A program made the position numbers and the translations under genes. Below the pieces are notes generated by a model that saw only the letters and a list, made by a program, of their open reading frames with translations, was not told the DNA's origin and searched no databases. This document shows positions 49,625 through 61,468 of a stretch of 64,000 nucleotides of DNA, one piece after another; position 1 is the stretch's first letter; each line of letters begins with the position of its first letter. Origin of the DNA: Omphiscola glabra (taxonomy: Eukaryota; Mollusca; Gastropoda; Lymnaeidae); contig OZ024794.1 of assembly GCA_964017045.1 (NCBI GenBank), positions 48,053,013 to 48,117,012 of the forward strand. Reading direction: 5' to 3'.

Positions 49625-51400
49625 TGTTTTCACCCGGTATGCGCTCACCGCTATGTCGTTTGCATAAAACGGGGCAATTTAACCATAACTCCTTTAATTG
49701 GATGGATTTATTTAAATTTAATATTCTTTGACTTGATTTTAAAAACTAATTTTTCTGTGCATAATAAAACGATGGTCAACATATTAGTAAATCACTGAGC
49801 ATATTATAAAAGTTTAATATTGATGTGTGTCCAAGGCCATGGTAAACAAAAGCTGGGCTAGGAAAAAGCCGGAATTTAGGCGCGCTTTAGGCAAAAATAA
49901 TATATCAATAAACACATGTTGCATGAAAAATGACGATTTTAACATCCTCTGATGATGGCGCCCGAGACGGGTGTCCACTTTTCCTCCCTCGCAAGGTCTA
50001 GCCCCCCCCCCCCCCCCCCCGCACACCGTGCGCCATCCCTTGTTGCCCGCTCAACAAGAACATTTTTGTAGGTCCTGTCATTAATTGTATATGAAAGCCG
50101 TAACCCTGGTTTATTATTTCTTGACATCCGTTCCCTCCTCCCTCCTGCAAGACACGACTATGCAACGTTTTCCAAAAAGTACACGCCTTGAAAACCCAAA
50201 CGGCTATTTGAAACAACCATCAACCCAGAGTTGATTGAACGGGTGCATTTTTTATAGGCCAGGAGTCCTCACATTTTGTAATTTAAAAACGTTGGGGGGG
50301 GGGGGGCGGTTTTCTGTCCCTCTGACACTGTTGGGGGCCGGAATATTAATTGAAAAAATTATGAATGAATTCCTATGGACACTGCATATATATTATTAGT
50401 AGTGGAAGGAAAAACACTGCGAAAAATAAACCCAACCCTATTTTTTTTAAAATGAAAAGCTATGTTAATGGACATAAAGATGTTAGTATTTCAATGGGAA
50501 GAATGGGCTGGGCAAACAGATGGTCGATGCCCGCGTTTCCTTTTTTTTTGTTACTGGTACCTGTAAGACTCGTGGTCGTATCTGGTCAGCGTGTCGTAGT
50601 TTTTGAGGACCATTGATTTAGTCATGCTGGCTTGGTTGGTCGATGCTGACAGTCTGTGCTGTATAATAATGTACAAGAATAAGGAAACCTTGACACCCAC
50701 ATCCCATATGATGTCCATATGTCAAGCCTCCTGTCAATCAAATGGACAAGTTCATCTCGTGTTGCCCCTACCCCCACACTCATGGCTCGTTCCCATTCAT
50801 TTCACAGGCGAGACCACGTCGTTCAAGTTGTAACCCAAGAGACCAAATAAGCGTTTAACGCAAGGCCACAATAATTATACTAAGACTAATGAAATATCAA
50901 AATTAACCATTTGCTAGCTTTTCTTTACATATTAATTAGAAACGTATCAATTGTATGCGTATAAAACCAATTTGATGAAATTAATGCAATCTTTACAAAT
51001 AAATAATTTGGTTAAGTTTTAACAATATCCGAATATCAAAATCCCTGTATTATCAACGATATGTCTCAATAATCCCATGTCGCCCTACCAGAGAAGCCAG
51101 GGAAACAGAAGCCTTTGCGGCCAAATTAACATTTAAGAACTCGCGAAACCAAACAAGAAAAAAAAAAAAAGCACAAAATAAAGCAAGACCTTTAATAAAT
51201 AAAATAATGAAAAATATTTTAACCCACAAAATGCGCAGAACAATGCCAGCTTTACAATTATATGAATGTGGCCATGTATGTTAAAATGTTCAAAACTGAT
51301 GGGATTTTTCTTTAAGAAAGCTCGTTTCATAATAATTTTCTTATCGAAGACATTTCCTTTTAAAATGAGGTAATAGCTCTATAAGAGCTTACTGTCAAAA
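49625..51400. other. Intergenic spacer with C and G runs
   Basis: A run of 19 C near 50001-50020 and a G run near 50294-50306; no conserved protein on either strand. Confidence 0.45.
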
Positions 51401-51413
51401 CCCCGCCCCCTTC

Positions 51414-51580
51414 CAGAGGCGTAGTGAGAGGGGGCAAGGGGGGCATCATGCCCCGGACGCTACTCACAAAGTGGCGCCAAATGGTATATTTTACTATAAT
51501 ATTATATGGTTTTCGAATGGGGGGGGGAGCGCTAAAAAGGTATTGTGCCCCGGGCGCGAGTTAAGCTCGCTACGCCACTG
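51414..51580. mobile_element. 167-bp hAT MITE, 8-bp duplication CCCCCTTC
   Basis: Ends CAGAGGCGTAGTGAGAGGGG and CTCGCTACGCCACTG. Identical 8-bp flanks at 51406-51413 and 51581-51588. Nearly the same sequence as 59544-59714. Confidence 0.85.
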
Positions 51581-51814
51581 CCCCCTTCCCCACTCCATGC
51601 AGAGCCGTTTTGAACCCCATTAAATAACTGAGGCCTCCCGGCGGGGCCGGAGGGATTCAGGGCCCAACTCTGTCCCCAAGTTTTTTTTTGTTTGTGCATA
51701 AAATAAAAAATAATTTTTTTTTGGGGGGGGGGGGGGGCAAAAAAACCACACAAAAAAACCAACCCCAAACAAAAAACAACAAAAAAAAAACAAAGTTTTT
51801 CGTATACATCTTTT

Positions 51815-52275
51815 ATATGTATTTTGTTTGCATTTAGGGAATTGTTCGTGATTTATCATTTATGTTATTTTAGCCAACTGATATTTGGTACGGGGAATGG
51901 TTTTTCTCCAACTTGGTGCACGTAAAACCTAATAGACTAAAGATATGCTTAAACCCAAATACATCACAAATACAAAGCACACAGCAACAGCTACACACTT
52001 AATCTCCACACCAACACACGCAGCTATTGAAATCATTAACTCCCCTTTCCCCTCTTTGTTCCTTGAAAAACAGGTAGAACTGATTTTTAGGGATTGGGGG
52101 GGGGGGGGGGGCGGGGCTGAACATTTCATAGAATGTCTCGTCATCAGCAACAAGTCTATATGCCAAGTTTCAGCTCATCAGGAGCATGGGAGGTGGGTAA
52201 CTTAGCCTTCCGAAGATTTTGCCGCCACAAAGAAAGAAAGAAACTAACCAATAAAGGCGAAGTTAATATAAAGGA
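51815..52275 (-). repeat. Dispersed repeat family R1, copy 2
   Basis: Matches 54740-56300 on both sides of that copy's 26-bp array: TTTGTTTGCATTTA, GTGATTTATCATTTATG, GTAAAACCTAATAGACTAAA and CCTTCCGAAGATT. It holds only one array unit. Confidence 0.75.
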
Positions 52276-52316
52276 CTTTAAAAAAAAAAACTCACTAATT
52301 TACTTTAATTCGCGAC

Positions 52317-53150
52317 TCTCCACTGCTGCTTCTATTCTATCCAAAGCCACTGCTGCTTCTATTCTATCCAAAGCCACTGCTGCTTCTATTCTATCCAAAG
52401 CCACTGCTGCTTCTATTCTATCCAAAGCCACTGCTGCTTCTATTCTATCCAAAGCCACTGCTGCTTCTATTCTATCCAAAGCCACTGCTGCTTCTATTCT
52501 ATCCAAAGCCACTGCTGCTTCTATTCTATCCAAAGCCACTGCTGCTTCTATTCTATCCAAAGCCACTGCTGCTTCTATTCTATCCAAAGCCACTGCTGCT
52601 TCTATTCTATCCAAAGCCACTGCTGCTTCTATTCTATCCAAAGCCACTGCTGCTTCTATTCTATCCAAAGCCACTGCTGCTTCTATTCTATCCAAAGCCA
52701 CTGCTGCTTCTATTCTATCCAAAGCCACTGCTGCTTCTATTCTATCCAAAGCCACTGCTGCTTCTATTCTATCCAAAGCCACTGCTGCTTCTATTCTATC
52801 CAAAGCCACTGCTGCTTCTATTCTATCCAAAGCCACTGCTGCTTCTATTCTATCCAAAGCCACTGCTGCTTCTATTCTATCCAAAGCCACTGCTGCTTCT
52901 ATTCTATCCAAAGCCACTGCTGCTTCTATTCTATCCAAAACCACTGCTACTCCTATTTTATCCAAAGCCACTGCTGCTTCTATTCTATCCAAAACCACTG
53001 CTACTCCTATTTTATCCAAAGCCACTGCTACTCCTATTCTATCCAAAGCCACTGCTACTTCTATTCTATCCAAAGCCACAGCTACTTCTATTCTATCTAA
53101 AACCACTGCTACTCCTATTCTATCCAAAACCACTGCTACTTATATTCTAT
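52317..53150. repeat. 27-bp minisatellite, about 31 copies
   Basis: Unit GCCACTGCTGCTTCTATTCT plus ATCCAAA. About the first 22 copies are essentially identical; the last eight or so vary. Because 27 is divisible by 3, long frames stay open on both strands (an ATAASILSK repeat on plus). I treat these as artefacts. Confidence 0.9.
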
Positions 53151-53159
53151 CCAAAGATT

Positions 53160-54025
53160 TTCTTAGAAATTTCTCCTGTGACCCCCTAAAAGAATTCCAT
53201 TAAGCCGTTTCTTCAGCTGATCTTTGACATTTTAAATTGATTCCCGGTGTGATGCAAAACAATATTTACTGATGGTACAATTTTAAAAAAAAACAAAACA
53301 ATGCACAATGATTGTGTGCGGTATTCACGCACACTTATCCCTCCCCATAATGGACGCAGCTTAAATGAGACTTATCAGCTTAATGTATCGTGGCCCTACA
53401 ATTCTGGGAGCACTGTTAAAATTTTCCGCAACGGTGACAGTTCATTTATCAGGGCAGACGTGAGATGTAAAAATGGTGTCGAACTTAGGGACGTCGCTGT
53501 CTTAAACACCAGCTCCCCCCCCCCCCCCCATCATCATCACGGTTTGACTGTATTTCTTTATTGTTTCTTTTTCTTTTCTGTATCCGTGCCAGGTAGGACC
53601 AAATAGATCGGTCACGACTCAACACCAACAGCTGAAATAGCGAGTACATTGCGTGGTCAGATCGTAAGACAACTTATAACTGACAATGCAACTTAACTGA
53701 CACAAGATAAGCCAACTGTTTGCACAAGGCCTAATCTAAGCATTTGAGCAGTTGCCATATATACTTGCAGGGTACAGACATGACGTCAGAAGGGATCGCT
53801 AAGCATAAAGTTGACTCTGGCTCCACTGCTTCGGTCTCATCACGTGTTAGTACAGACGTATACGATGGAGAGAAATGGAATGTTGCGTGTCACGGAATGC
53901 GGCCGATTTTAACCGAAATACCACGACGCTTGTTCATGACATCACAGGAAACAAAACCCCACCATGCACTTGAAAAAACACATAATCTAAACAAGGACTC
54001 CCAAACTTTTATTGCATGGAAGGGC
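53160..54025. other. Intergenic spacer
   Basis: Two modest frames (53301-53606 and 53744-54256) have no recognised similarity, and the second runs into a MITE. A run of about 14 C lies at 53515-53529. Confidence 0.4.
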
Positions 54026-54033
54026 CATATTCA

Positions 54034-54237
54034 CAGAGGCGTAGCTAGAGTGTTTGGCGCCCGGGGACGAGATTTTCGCTCGGGGACAACATTCATTTTA
54101 AAGCGCCCCTTTCGTCTTTTTTCAACTCTCAAAGCCATTATTTTCATCAATAAAATAATATCAAAGCACCTTTTGGCGCCCCTAACTAGCTGGCGCCCGG
54201 AGACATCTGCCCCCTGCCCCCCTTCGCTACGCCTCTG
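54034..54237. mobile_element. 204-bp hAT MITE, 8-bp duplication CATATTCA
   Basis: Ends CAGAGGCGTAGCTAGAG and CTTCGCTACGCCTCTG, with identical flanks at 54026-54033 and 54238-54245. Confidence 0.85.
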
Positions 54238-54748
54238 CATATTCATCCTCATCTAAAAAAAACAAAACAGCAATAAAGATGTCCATCGCGGGGGGGGGGG
54301 GGGGGAACTAGTTTCAATGAAGTATGCGTTTAAGATGACGGATGACGCTTTAAAGTCAAATTAAAACACACCTTTTAAACACAGTAAGTACCCTAAACAT
54401 AATTACTTTTTCCAATCCTCAGAACACTGTGGCACTAGCCGTCTTTAAAAAAACACCAGAAGGCTGTGCTTCAAACTTGTATTTCAAGGAAGCTATTTTT
54501 AGCCAACATGGGGATAACCGGGGGAGGGAGGGGGGCGCAACTTTCTGTGACCACGTTAAAATTTTGATTCACTTTGCTCATACTTCCTGCTTCCCAAACA
54601 TTTATTTGTTCTTTTATGGACTTTAAATTAGGAAATGCTCACTTTATATAGAGGAAATGTCATTGACTCAGTATGTGTTGGTCAATATTTATAGAATGGA
54701 ACACACAAAACATAATTGTATCAGTCATTTTTATGCATTTTTGTTTGC

Positions 54749-55950
54749 ATTTATGTAATTGTACGTAATTTATCATTTATGTAATTGTACGTAATTTATC
54801 ATTTATGTAATTGTACGTGATTTATCATTTATGTAATTGTACGTGATTTATCATTTATGTAATTGTACGTAATTTATCATTTATGTAATTGTACGTGATT
54901 TATCATTTATGTAATTGTACGTGATTTATCATTTATGTAATTGTACGTGATTTATCATTTATGTAATTGTACGTGATTTATCATTTATGTAATTGTACGT
55001 GATTTATCATTTATGTAATTGTACGTGATTTATCATTTATGTAATTGTACGTGATTTATCATTTATGTAATTGTACGTGATTTATCATTTATGTAATTGT
55101 ACGTGATTTATCATTTATGTAATTGTACGTAATTTATCATTTATGTAATTGTACGTGATTTATCATTTATGTAATTGTACGTGATTTATCATTTATGTAA
55201 TTGTACGTGATTTATCATTTATGTAATTGTACGTAATTTATCATTTATGTAATTGTACGTGATTTATCATTTATGTAATTGTACGTGATTTATCATTTAT
55301 GTAATTGTACGTGATTTATCATTTATGTAATTGTACGTGATTTATCATTATGTAATTGTACGTAATTTATCATTTATGTAATTGTACGTGATTTATCATT
55401 TATGTAATTGTACGTGATTTATCATTTATGTAATTGTACGTGATTTATCATTTATGTAATTGTACGTGATTTATCATTTATGTAATTGTACGTGATTTAT
55501 CATTTATGTAATTGTACGTGATTTATCATTTATGTAATTGTACGTGATTTATCATTTATGTAATTGTACGTGATTTATCATTATGTAATTGTACGTAATT
55601 TATCATTTATGTAATTGTACGTGATTTATCATTTATGTAATTGTACGCGATTTATCATTTATGTAATTGTACGTGATTTATCATTTATGTAATTGTACGT
55701 GATTTATCATTTATGTAATTGTACGTGATTTATCATTTATGTAATTGTACGTGATTTATCATTTATGTAATTGTACGTGATTTATCATTTATGTAATTGT
55801 ACGTGATTTATCATTTATGTAATTGTACGTGATTTATCATTTATGTAATTGTACGTGATTTATCATTTATGTAATTGTACGTGATTTATCATTTATGTAA
55901 TTGTACGTGATTTATCATTTATGTAATTGTACGTGATTTATCATTTATGT
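54749..55950. repeat. 26-bp minisatellite, about 46 copies
   Basis: Unit ATTTATGTAATTGTACGTGA plus TTTATC. Variants are GTAATT in place of GTGATT and two copies with a 1-bp deletion (near 55347 and 55580, about 233 bp apart). The array sits inside an R1 repeat copy. Confidence 0.92.
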
Positions 55951-56300
55951 GATTTTTATCAACTGATTTTTGGGATGGGAACGTTTTTTTTAATCAAACT
56001 AAGTGCGTGTAAAACCTAATAGACTAAAGGTATATTTAAACCCAAATACGTCACATATACAAAGCACATAGCGATGGCTAGACAATTAATCTCCACACGA
56101 AACCACGCAACCATTGAACAAATCAGTAATATTTACCCCCCCCCCCCCAATTAGGTAAATACAACCTATTTTGGGAGGCGGGGTGGGGTTGAAAATTTGA
56201 AATAGTGTTTTGTCATCCGCAACGAGTCCATGTGCCAAGCTTTAGCTCGATAGGATGACGGTAAGTGGGTCAAGTGGCCTTCCGAAGATTGTAAAAAAAC
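55951..56300 (-). repeat. Dispersed repeat family R1, copy 3 (right flank of the 26-bp array)
   Basis: Continues the alignment to 51870-52225: GTAAAACCTAATAGACTAAA, CAAAGCACA, TTAATCTCCACAC and CCTTCCGAAGATT. Confidence 0.75.
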
Positions 56301-56330
56301 TGACGAACAAAGATCATATGAAGTGAGTAC

Positions 56331-56528
56331 CAGCGGCGTAGCTAGAGTGTTTGGCACCCGGGACAAGATTCGCGCCCGGGGACAAGATTCATTTTAAAGC
56401 GCCCTCATTTCAACTCTCAAACCCATTATTTTCATCAATAAAATAATACCAAAGCACATTTTGGCGCCCCTAACTACCTGGCGCCCGGGTACATCTGTAC
56501 CCCCTGCCCCCCCTACGTTACGCCTCTG
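56331..56528. mobile_element. 198-bp hAT MITE
   Basis: Sister of 54034-54237. Flanks GTGAGTAC (56323-56330) and GTGAGGAC (56529-56536) match 7/8. Confidence 0.8.
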
Positions 56529-56742
56529 GTGAGGACTGTAGTGGTAGAAGAAATATTACGGAGCGACCTACTGTAGTAAACACGGTGATCTACTCATTTG
56601 GAGTGTCATAGTTTTGAACATGGCGTTTTTTTATATTTTTTTTATAAAAAACGATCATTTCATGAGCTAGAGTGCACAATTTATACATATATATATATTT
56701 ATTTTAAATAATAACTCTATTACGTCCTGGATCGACTACGCC

Positions 56743-56920
56743 CAGTGGCGAAGGAAGGGGCTGACGAGGGGCGCGGTACGCCCCCAGCGGAAATTCTTTT
56801 CTTTATTTTGTGGGGCTGCTTTTTCGGACAACTAAAGAGTTCTTTTTTTTTTTCGTGGATGGGGGGGACGGAAAAATTCTTGTCCCGTCCTGTACGGCAC
56901 TAACCCTAACTGCGTCACTG
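56743..56920. mobile_element. Possible hAT MITE
   Basis: Ends CAGTGGCGAAGGAAGG and CTAACTGCGTCACTG. Flanks ACTACGCC and ACTACGTA match 6/8. An ACTGACTACGTA short tandem repeat follows. Confidence 0.5.
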
Positions 56921-57925
56921 ACTACGTAACTGACTACCTAACTGACTACGTCACTGTGTGTTACATAAGGTGAGCTTAGAGCAAAGTAAAAAAAAAATTC
57001 TTCAATTTGTTTATTTAATAACTCTTTTAACATCTAGTTAAGGGTAACACTTTTTAGTTTTCCCGCTTTCCTAATGGGAACATAGGCTATTTTATCAGAG
57101 TTTTGAAATTGTCCGAAAGCCAAGAACTTTTATGACACCCTTAGCATGCCATGGCAACTGCTTCAGACATAAGCCTCGATTCTCCTACGCTGTCGAGCTG
57201 AACATCCACGCCCTTCTATTTAAAAGCAATTCATGCTTGTCACATGACGCCGCTACAACAATAAACGAGCCCCGAGCCACCAGGCGGGCAGCGTGTACAA
57301 AATAACTTTATGTTACACAACGGGAAAAACAAAATCAACGACATGCAATTATTTTTTGTAAAAAAAGTTTTCCATTTCAAGTGTTTGTCCACCCCTACAC
57401 TGCCATCCTGCCCTGTCAGCATCATTCGTCTTTGTCAACTCATTCTTCTTTTTTTTGGGGGGGGGGGGGTGGGGGTGGGGCGGCGGCCACATTATGAGCT
57501 TTAAGATCCGGCCAAACCTCCCAACTCCCAACCTGCCTTCTGTGCTCCCCTAACCCTGCCTTCTGTGCCCCCCACCCTGCCTTCTGTGCCGCCCCCCCCA
57601 CCCTGCCTTCAGTGAACCAGCCGCCCCGTAGGCCCCGTATAAAAAGAGGACCATGTACACTGTTGTGGGCAGTAAGTGTGGACAGCGAACCGAAACCATC
57701 TAGGTTTGAGTATTGTTTCCTGCACCCCTTGGGGTATAGAGCTATTTAGCATTAAAGAAGAAGGTACGCCTATCTTTTTTTTTCCTTCTCTAACCGTGCT
57801 GCGTAATTCTTGCCTGTCGCTTGACCAGTGTGCTGATTGACCTGTGTGATTGACCTGTGTGGTGATAGATCTGAAGGGACACATTTAATTTGTGTTATAT
57901 TTTGATATAAATTCGCTAGTGCATG
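56921..57925. other. Intergenic spacer with C-rich repeat
   Basis: Contains a G run at 57460-57472 and an approximately 22-bp CCCTGCCTTCTGTGCC repeat, four copies, at 57530-57615. No gene recognised. Confidence 0.5.
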
Positions 57926-58009
57926 ATCGCTCATTCAGGTCAACGCAGAATATATTATAACTTTATCGATGCAAGAACGTGTACTGTCAAAAATAAAACT
58001 TACAAAGTA

Positions 58010-58466
58010 GTTGTGGCGCCAGTGCGACCGAAAACCTCAAGTTGTGGCGCCGGTGCGACCGAAAACCTCAAGTTGTGGCGCCGGTGCGACCGAAAACCTC
58101 AAGTTGTGGCGCCGGTGCGAACGAAAACCTCAAGTTGTGGCGCCAGTTCGACCGAAAACCTCAAGTTGTGGCGCCGGTGCGACCGAAAACCTCAAGTTGT
58201 GGCGCCGGTGCGACCGAAAACCTCAAGTTGTGGCGCCGGTGCGAACGAAAACCTCAAGTTGTGGCGCCAGTTCGACCGAAAACCTCAAGTTGTGGCGCCG
58301 GTGCGACCGAAAACCTCAAGTTGTGGCGCCGGTGCGAACGAAAACCTCAAGTTGTGGCGCCGGTTCGACCGAAAACCTCAAGTTGTGGCGCCGGTGCGAC
58401 CGAAAACCTCAAGTTGTGGCGCCGGTGCGACCGAAAACCTCAAGTTGTGGCGCCGGTGCGACCGAA
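58010..58466. repeat. 31-bp minisatellite, 15 copies
   Basis: Unit CCGAAAACCTCAAGTTGTGG plus CGCCGGTGCGA. The unit contains no stop triplet, so all three plus-strand frames stay open; none is likely a gene. Variants GCGAAC and AGTTCG alternate in an ordered way. Confidence 0.93.
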
Positions 58467-59048
58467 TGAAGTAACGAGGACGTCTTTAATTCTTCTGCGA
58501 CTTTAGGGAACCTTGCCCTTAAATTACAGGTATTCACATAATTCATATGCCATGGTCTGTTCATTCATTAAGTATTATGGAGCAAAGGAGGCGAATAAAA
58601 CACTATGATAACGAGAGACCATAGAAATAAATGGTATTATATAGTATATAAACAAATTTAAAAAATATAATAAACAAAGCTTATATTAAATTGGTTAAAA
58701 TGAAACTAGACACAAAGTGCGCTGTCTTTCCCGTTTTTAAAAAAAAAATGTATAAAAAAAAATCATATCTATAATTTGGCGTAGTGCTGTTAAAGAGTTG
58801 CCAGTTTGAAAAAAATTATAATTTTTCATTGAAGAATAGAGAACTATGAGGTTTTTTTTCCTCCCAAACCTTATGTTAACATACTTCGGAGTAATGGAAC
58901 ATCGTGCATAAATGACAATTCAGGCACAAAGACAGAAGATTTGTTTCCCTCAGAACCCGTGATGTTATCGAGCTATTTTCAGACATCTAAGTTATCGGAA
59001 TGACCTTGAGACCAAACCATTTTTGATAATTTCGCTCCAATGCGTTTT

Positions 59049-59325
59049 TTAAAGAGTTTTTTTTTTTAATTTGTAAAATATCTTTAAAATATATATATAT
59101 TTGAATATGCACAAACAAATTGTAGATCCACTGCTACCAAGATTCACGAAGCCTCGATACTCCATCTGGACCTCTTTCGACGGCATGCCGACTGTCCAGT
59201 CTATGTTTGTAATGGACCACGCGCTTGATGATTTTCGCATTTGCCCGGGCAGAAACCATTTGTTGTCCAGTGTAATGTCATGTGGCTTAGTCCGTTTTCG
59301 TGTAGGTGTATTCAGCAGGTGACAC
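59049..59325 (-). CDS. Candidate orphan exon, unrecognised
   Basis: On the minus strand a strong acceptor (ATTTGTTTCAG at the exon edge) opens a frame from 59324 to a stop at 59049: about 91 codons with balanced composition until an AT-rich tail. It contains DITLDNKWFLPGQMRKSSS and NIDWTVGMPSKEVQMEYRGF. No partner exon was found, and the plus strand is also open here, so it may be a transposon or pseudogene fragment. Confidence 0.25.
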
Positions 59326-59543
59326 CTGAAACAAATGGATATATTACAGTTGTCCGCGATGCTGAATTAAGCAGGAGAAATGATGCGACTGTTATGTTTC
59401 CTTTGAAAGGATACGTTTGACTTAACATTTTATATTTGTCCTCCAGTTAATGTTACTCCATAACGGTAACTATGTAGCTATGTTAAATAAAGAGGGGGGA
59501 AATGGCTGCTTTTTCGTTCAAGGTGCAGTTTGTGACGGGCCTA

Positions 59544-59714
59544 CAGTGGCGTCGTGAGAGGGGGCAAGGGGGCATCATGCCCCGGGCGCTACTCACAAAG
59601 GGGCGCCAAATGGTATATTTTATTATAATATTGTATGGTTTTCGAATAGCGGGGGGGGGGGGGCGCTAAAAAGGTATTGTGACCCGGGCGCGAGTTAAGC
59701 TCGCTACGCCACTG
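59544..59714. mobile_element. 171-bp hAT MITE, 8-bp duplication CGGGCCTA
   Basis: Ends CAGTGGCGTCGTGAGAGGGG and CTCGCTACGCCACTG. Identical flanks at 59536-59543 and 59715-59722. Nearly the same sequence as 51414-51580. Confidence 0.87.
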
Positions 59715-59947
59715 CGGGCCTACATGTGGGATTTTTTGTTTCATATATGGTTTTCGATGTGTTCTTTATAAACTAAGTAGTTTTCTCAGTAGTTTCCCTT
59801 TGAAATAAAAGAGCATTGCGTAACGTAACTTCAGAATGCAATGTAAAGGCAAAGTTACAATGAAGAAATCGTTTCTACAAATAACGATAACAAACGAAAA
59901 CTACTTCTCTTCACACCCGCAACCCCCTTCTTTCGAATAATTTTGCA

Positions 59948-60930
59948 GTGAGACCTGATCCCTGGTTACTAGCCCTGATACCGGGTTACTAGCCGTGATC
60001 CCTGGTTACTAGCCCTGATCCCTGGTTACTAGCCCTGATCCCTGGTTACTAGGCCTGATCCCGGGTTACTAGCCCTGATCCCGGGTTACTAGCCGTGATC
60101 CCTGGTTATTAGCCCTGATCCCTGGTTACTAGCCGTGATCACTGGTTACTAGCCCTGATCCCTGGTTACTAGCCCTGATTCCGGGTTACTAGCCCTGATC
60201 CCTGGTTACTAGCCCTGATCACTGGTTACTAGCCCTGATACCGGGTTACTAGCCGTGATCCCTGGTTACTAGCCCTGATCCCTGGTTACTAGCCCTGATC
60301 CCTGGTTACTAGGCCTGATCCCGGGTTACTAGCCCTGATCCCGGGTTACTAGCCGTGATCCCTGGTTACTAGCCCTGATCCCTGGTTACTAGCCGTGATC
60401 ACTGGTTACTAGCCCTGATCCCTGGTTACTAGCCCTGATTCCGGGTTACTAGCCCTGATCCCTGGTTACTAGCCCTGATCACTTGTTACTAGCCGTGATC
60501 CCTGGTTACTAGCCTTGATCCCTGGTTTCTAGTCATGATACCTGGTTACTAGCCGTGATCCCTGGTTACTAGCCGTGATCCCTGGTTACTAGACCTGATC
60601 CCTGGTTTCTAGTCATGATACCTGGTTACTAGCCGTGATCCCTGGTTACTAGCCGTGATCCCTGGTTACTAGACCTGATCCCTGGTTACTAGCATTAATC
60701 CCTGGTTACTAGCATTGATCCCTGGTTACTAGCCGTGATCCCTGGTTACTAGCCGTGATCCCTGGTTACTAGCCTTGATCTCTGGTTTCTAGTCATGATA
60801 CCTGGTTACTAGCCCTGATCCCTGGTTACTGGCCCTGATCCCTGGTTACTAGCCCTGATCCCTGGTTACTGGCCCTGATCCCTGGTTACTGGCCCTGATC
60901 CCTGGACACTAGTCTTGATCCCTGGTTACA
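59948..60930. repeat. 20-bp minisatellite, about 49 copies, higher-order structure
   Basis: Unit CCTGGTTACTAGCCCTGATC with variants (CCGGG, ACTGG, AGCCG, AGGCC). The stretch from about 59980 recurs almost exactly 260 bp (13 units) later at about 60240. Confidence 0.93.
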
Positions 60931-61084
60931 ACAAGCCATGTTCCCCTGTTAGAAGGGTTTTTAAACAGAAATGGTTATATCGGAAATAACTAACAACGCA
61001 ATTTTATTGTTCTTGAGTATCACAAAGTGGCCAAACTTCGTTGACCTGTAGACCCACCCATTCCTGTTTAGCCGATACTCTTTT

Positions 61085-61300
61085 GAAATCCTTTATATTA
61101 ACTTCGCCTGTCGTCGTTTGTTTCTGGGTGTGTGGCAAAATCTTCGGACTGCTTCTTGACCCATTTTGGTGAAATAAATCTGCGCCGTTAAAGCGGGTGC
61201 GGACATTAGAATATTAATTAAAAAAATAATTAAAAAATGCAGTGTGCCGCTGATGTTTTAAGGGGCAAAATGTTGCGATGCTGGAAATAAATTTTTAAAA
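61085..61300 (+). repeat. Dispersed repeat family R1, copy 4 (fragment)
   Basis: Shares TTAACTTCGCCTG, GGCAAAATCTTCGGA and GTGAAATAAATCTGCG with 45536-45930. It ends about 90 bp before the TATA box of the secreted-peptide gene. Confidence 0.6.
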
Positions 61301-61392
61301 AAAGGTATTTTCAATTCAATAGCACCGAATAGCTAAATTGCTTAAAAGCGTCAAAGGGGCTTCCAAACGTCCCCCGATGGCAGCGGTTGCTC

Positions 61393-61400
61393 TATATAAT
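61393..61400 (+). promoter_or_regulatory. TATA box of the secreted-peptide gene
   Basis: TATATAAT lies 76 bp upstream of the ATG at 61469. A start site about 30 bp downstream would leave a short 5' leader of about 40-45 nt. The ATG is immediately preceded by TTCCTCAG, which also looks like a splice acceptor, so a 5' untranslated intron is the alternative. Confidence 0.5.
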
Positions 61401-61468
61401 TAGTCGTATTTTCACTGGTGTCTTAACACATTTGAACCACCTCACCAGTGATTTATTTGATTCCTCAG

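Noticed and set aside
52133..53203. 356-codon plus-strand frame, the longest in the window
   Set aside because: Almost entirely a 27-bp tandem repeat; the opposite strand is equally open, and there are no domains or splice context.
53301..53606. 101-codon plus-strand frame
   Set aside because: No recognisable similarity, a low-complexity Pro/His tail from a poly-C run, and no splice or promoter support.
57923..58506. Three overlapping frames of 152-183 codons
   Set aside because: All come from one stop-free 31-bp unit read in three phases.
44075..60930. Regular direct repeats that resemble CRISPR arrays
   Set aside because: There are no unique spacers between repeats, and the sequence is eukaryotic; these are minisatellites.
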